Below are positions 62,959 to 64,000 of a DNA stretch of 64,000 nt, one piece after another. Location: positions 2,108,001 to 2,172,000 of the forward strand of contig NZ_JABFBC010000001.1 of assembly GCF_013093415.1 (NCBI RefSeq), given 5' to 3'. Made by a program: the position numbers and the translations under genes. The notes beneath the pieces were generated by a model that saw nothing but the letters and a program-made list of their open reading frames with translations, was not told the origin of the DNA and did no database searches. The stretch comes from Halovulum dunhuangense. Lineage in GTDB: Bacteria; Pseudomonadota; Alphaproteobacteria; Rhodobacterales; Rhodobacteraceae. Numbering within the stretch: the first letter of the stretch is position 1; every line of letters begins with the position of its first letter.

Positions 62959-64000
62959 CTACATGATCTTGAATGCGGGATCCGCAAGGGCCGGCCCCGC
63001 CTCTGCCACCGGCAGCGGCCTGGCCGAGAAATTGCGCTTGATCCCGTGGATCCATTTCTGCGCCCGGTCGTTCAGCTTGAAGCCGGTGGTCATCGACCGT
63101 CCCCGCGTCACCAGGATGCCCAGGTCCGCGCCTTCGTAGCGATAGTCGCCGGGGCGCGAGATGCGCAGGAAGAAGGCCTCGTTCTCCGACTCGACCGCGC
63201 GGCGGTGATAGTCGAAACGGTCGAAGATCACGCGCCCATCCTCGAGCATCCGGTAGATGCCGGTCTCGGGCGCCTCGGTGATGATGTCGACGCTGTCATC
63301 GGTGTGCTTGATCACCATCTGCGACCAGCTGTCGATCATGTCCGGGTCGGCCCAGCGGGCGTTCAGCTCTTCCACGTCCAGATCGAAGGGCTTCTTCGAG
63401 AATTCCAGCAGGTGGAACAGGAACAGCGGTGCGTCGGCATGGGCAAAGGCCGCGTGGTTGGTCATCGAACTGGCCCCGGTGATGCGCGGGTTCAACTCGC
63501 CCAGCCACAGGTCGCCGGTCTTCTTGTCGATCAGGAAATCCAGCTCGAAATAGCCGCGATAGCCTTCTTTCCGAAGTTGCTCGCCGAACCTGAAGGTCAG
63601 CTCGCGCGCCTGCTGGCGGACCTTGGGCGGAAACGCGGTCGAGAAGATCTCGTTCCCGCACCAGCCGCCGCGGTAGGGGGTCAGTTCCCTGAAGCCCACA
63701 AGCTCGGTCATCAGGGGGCCCACGATGGTGCCCTCCTTGGTGGCGCAGGCCTCGATCGCGGAGCCGCGGCAGTCGATCCGCTTCATGATCTTGATCTCGC
63801 CCTCGCCCACGATCTCGTGCTCGTGGCGGCGGAAATCGGCCTCGGACTTGATGAAGAAGGTGGTGTGCCCCGAATCCCCGAAGGCCGATTGCAGCACCAG
63901 GTCATGGCCCAGCCCCGCCTTCTCGCAGATCTGGGTCAGGTGCTTGTAGTCCTTCACCTCGGCCAGCGTGTTGGGGACGGACGGCACGCCCGCCTTGTTG
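62959..64000 (-). CDS. ATP-grasp ligase-like protein (5' end outside window)
   Basis: At least 347 residues; the frame runs off the right edge, so the true start lies beyond 64000. The C-terminal part of the ATP-grasp core is visible: GYFELDFLIDKKTGDLWLGELNPRITGAS, with the metal-binding Glu and Asn-Pro-Arg of carboxylate-amine ligases and biotin carboxylases. Before it, an ATP-clamp region has QSAFGDSGHTTFFIKSEAD. After it, a domain of about 130 residues ends GIKRNFSARPLP. It likely joins a carboxylate to an amine or alcohol. It is the first visible gene of the six-gene operon. Confidence 0.8.
   Translation of the reverse strand, partial: NKAGVPSVPNTLAEVKDYKHLTQICEKAGLGHDLVLQSAFGDSGHTTFFIKSEADFRRHEHEIVGEGEIKIMKRIDCRGSAIEACATKEGTIVGPLMTELVGFRELTPYRGGWCGNEIFSTAFPPKVRQQARELTFRFGEQLRKEGYRGYFELDFLIDKKTGDLWLGELNPRITGASSMTNHAAFAHADAPLFLFHLLEFSKKPFDLDVEELNARWADPDMIDSWSQMVIKHTDDSVDIITEAPETGIYRMLEDGRVIFDRFDYHRRAVESENEAFFLRISRPGDYRYEGADLGILVTRGRSMTTGFKLNDRAQKWIHGIKRNFSARPLPVAEAGPALADPAFKIM

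Overview
The window is GC-rich, almost gap-free coding DNA. Many genes overlap by 1-8 bases, and several family signatures are typical of Rhodobacterales (Alphaproteobacteria): a SelD fused to an FAD oxidoreductase, an LdtR-type MarR regulator, a ScfR-type regulator, DUF4167 next to prmC-prfA, and RodZ-ispG synteny. It looks like a normal chromosomal segment. I see no tRNA or rRNA gene, CRISPR array, insertion sequence or prophage.

Region 1 (1-11700) is housekeeping: the end of lptD, then surA-pdxA-rsmA; on the other strand DUF4167, prfA-prmC, and rodZ-like-ispG-DUF1499; then a DUF1295 membrane enzyme, an LdtR-like regulator and sdhE.

Region 2 (11700-21300) is a ScfR-type regulator divergent from a tctCBA tripartite tricarboxylate transporter, facing a polyamine-type ABC importer (potA-D-B-C order).

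Region 3 (21450-28050) is a complete urease locus (ureD-A-small ORF-B ... C-DUF1127-E-F-G). It is split by an oppositely oriented diheme cytochrome c gene.

Region 4 (28200-32440) holds a phosphomannomutase, pyridoxal kinase, a CoxG-like protein, rpe and gph. Region 5 (32440-37230) is a selenium locus, the FAD-SelD fusion converging on mnmH, beside a membrane alpha/beta hydrolase. Region 6 (37260-44400) holds a TauE/SafE permease, a renalase-like flavoprotein, a gntR/acyl-CoA synthetase/ketopantoate-reductase-like operon, a small membrane protein, and a LysM protein with an exported rhodanese.

Region 7 (44600-50700) is a branched-chain amino-acid/amide type ABC importer (SBP-H-M-G-F) next to a large uncharacterised membrane protein. 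Region 8 (50700-57590) is a GntR regulator, a second TauE/SafE permease and a TRAP transporter (dctPQM) in one operon with an amidase and a 52-residue membrane protein.

Region 9 (57600-64000) is a six-gene leftward operon: an ATP-grasp ligase (cut by the window edge), a C45-type autoproteolytic acyltransferase, a CDP-alcohol phosphotransferase (YnjF-like) and a YnjBCD-like ABC importer. This is the best candidate for an undescribed pathway.

Other points worth a look are the His-rich 54-residue membrane peptide between ureA and ureB, the repeated GCA(A/T)ACCAAT elements upstream of one gntR gene, and strong hairpins directly after the solute-binding-protein genes of three transporters.
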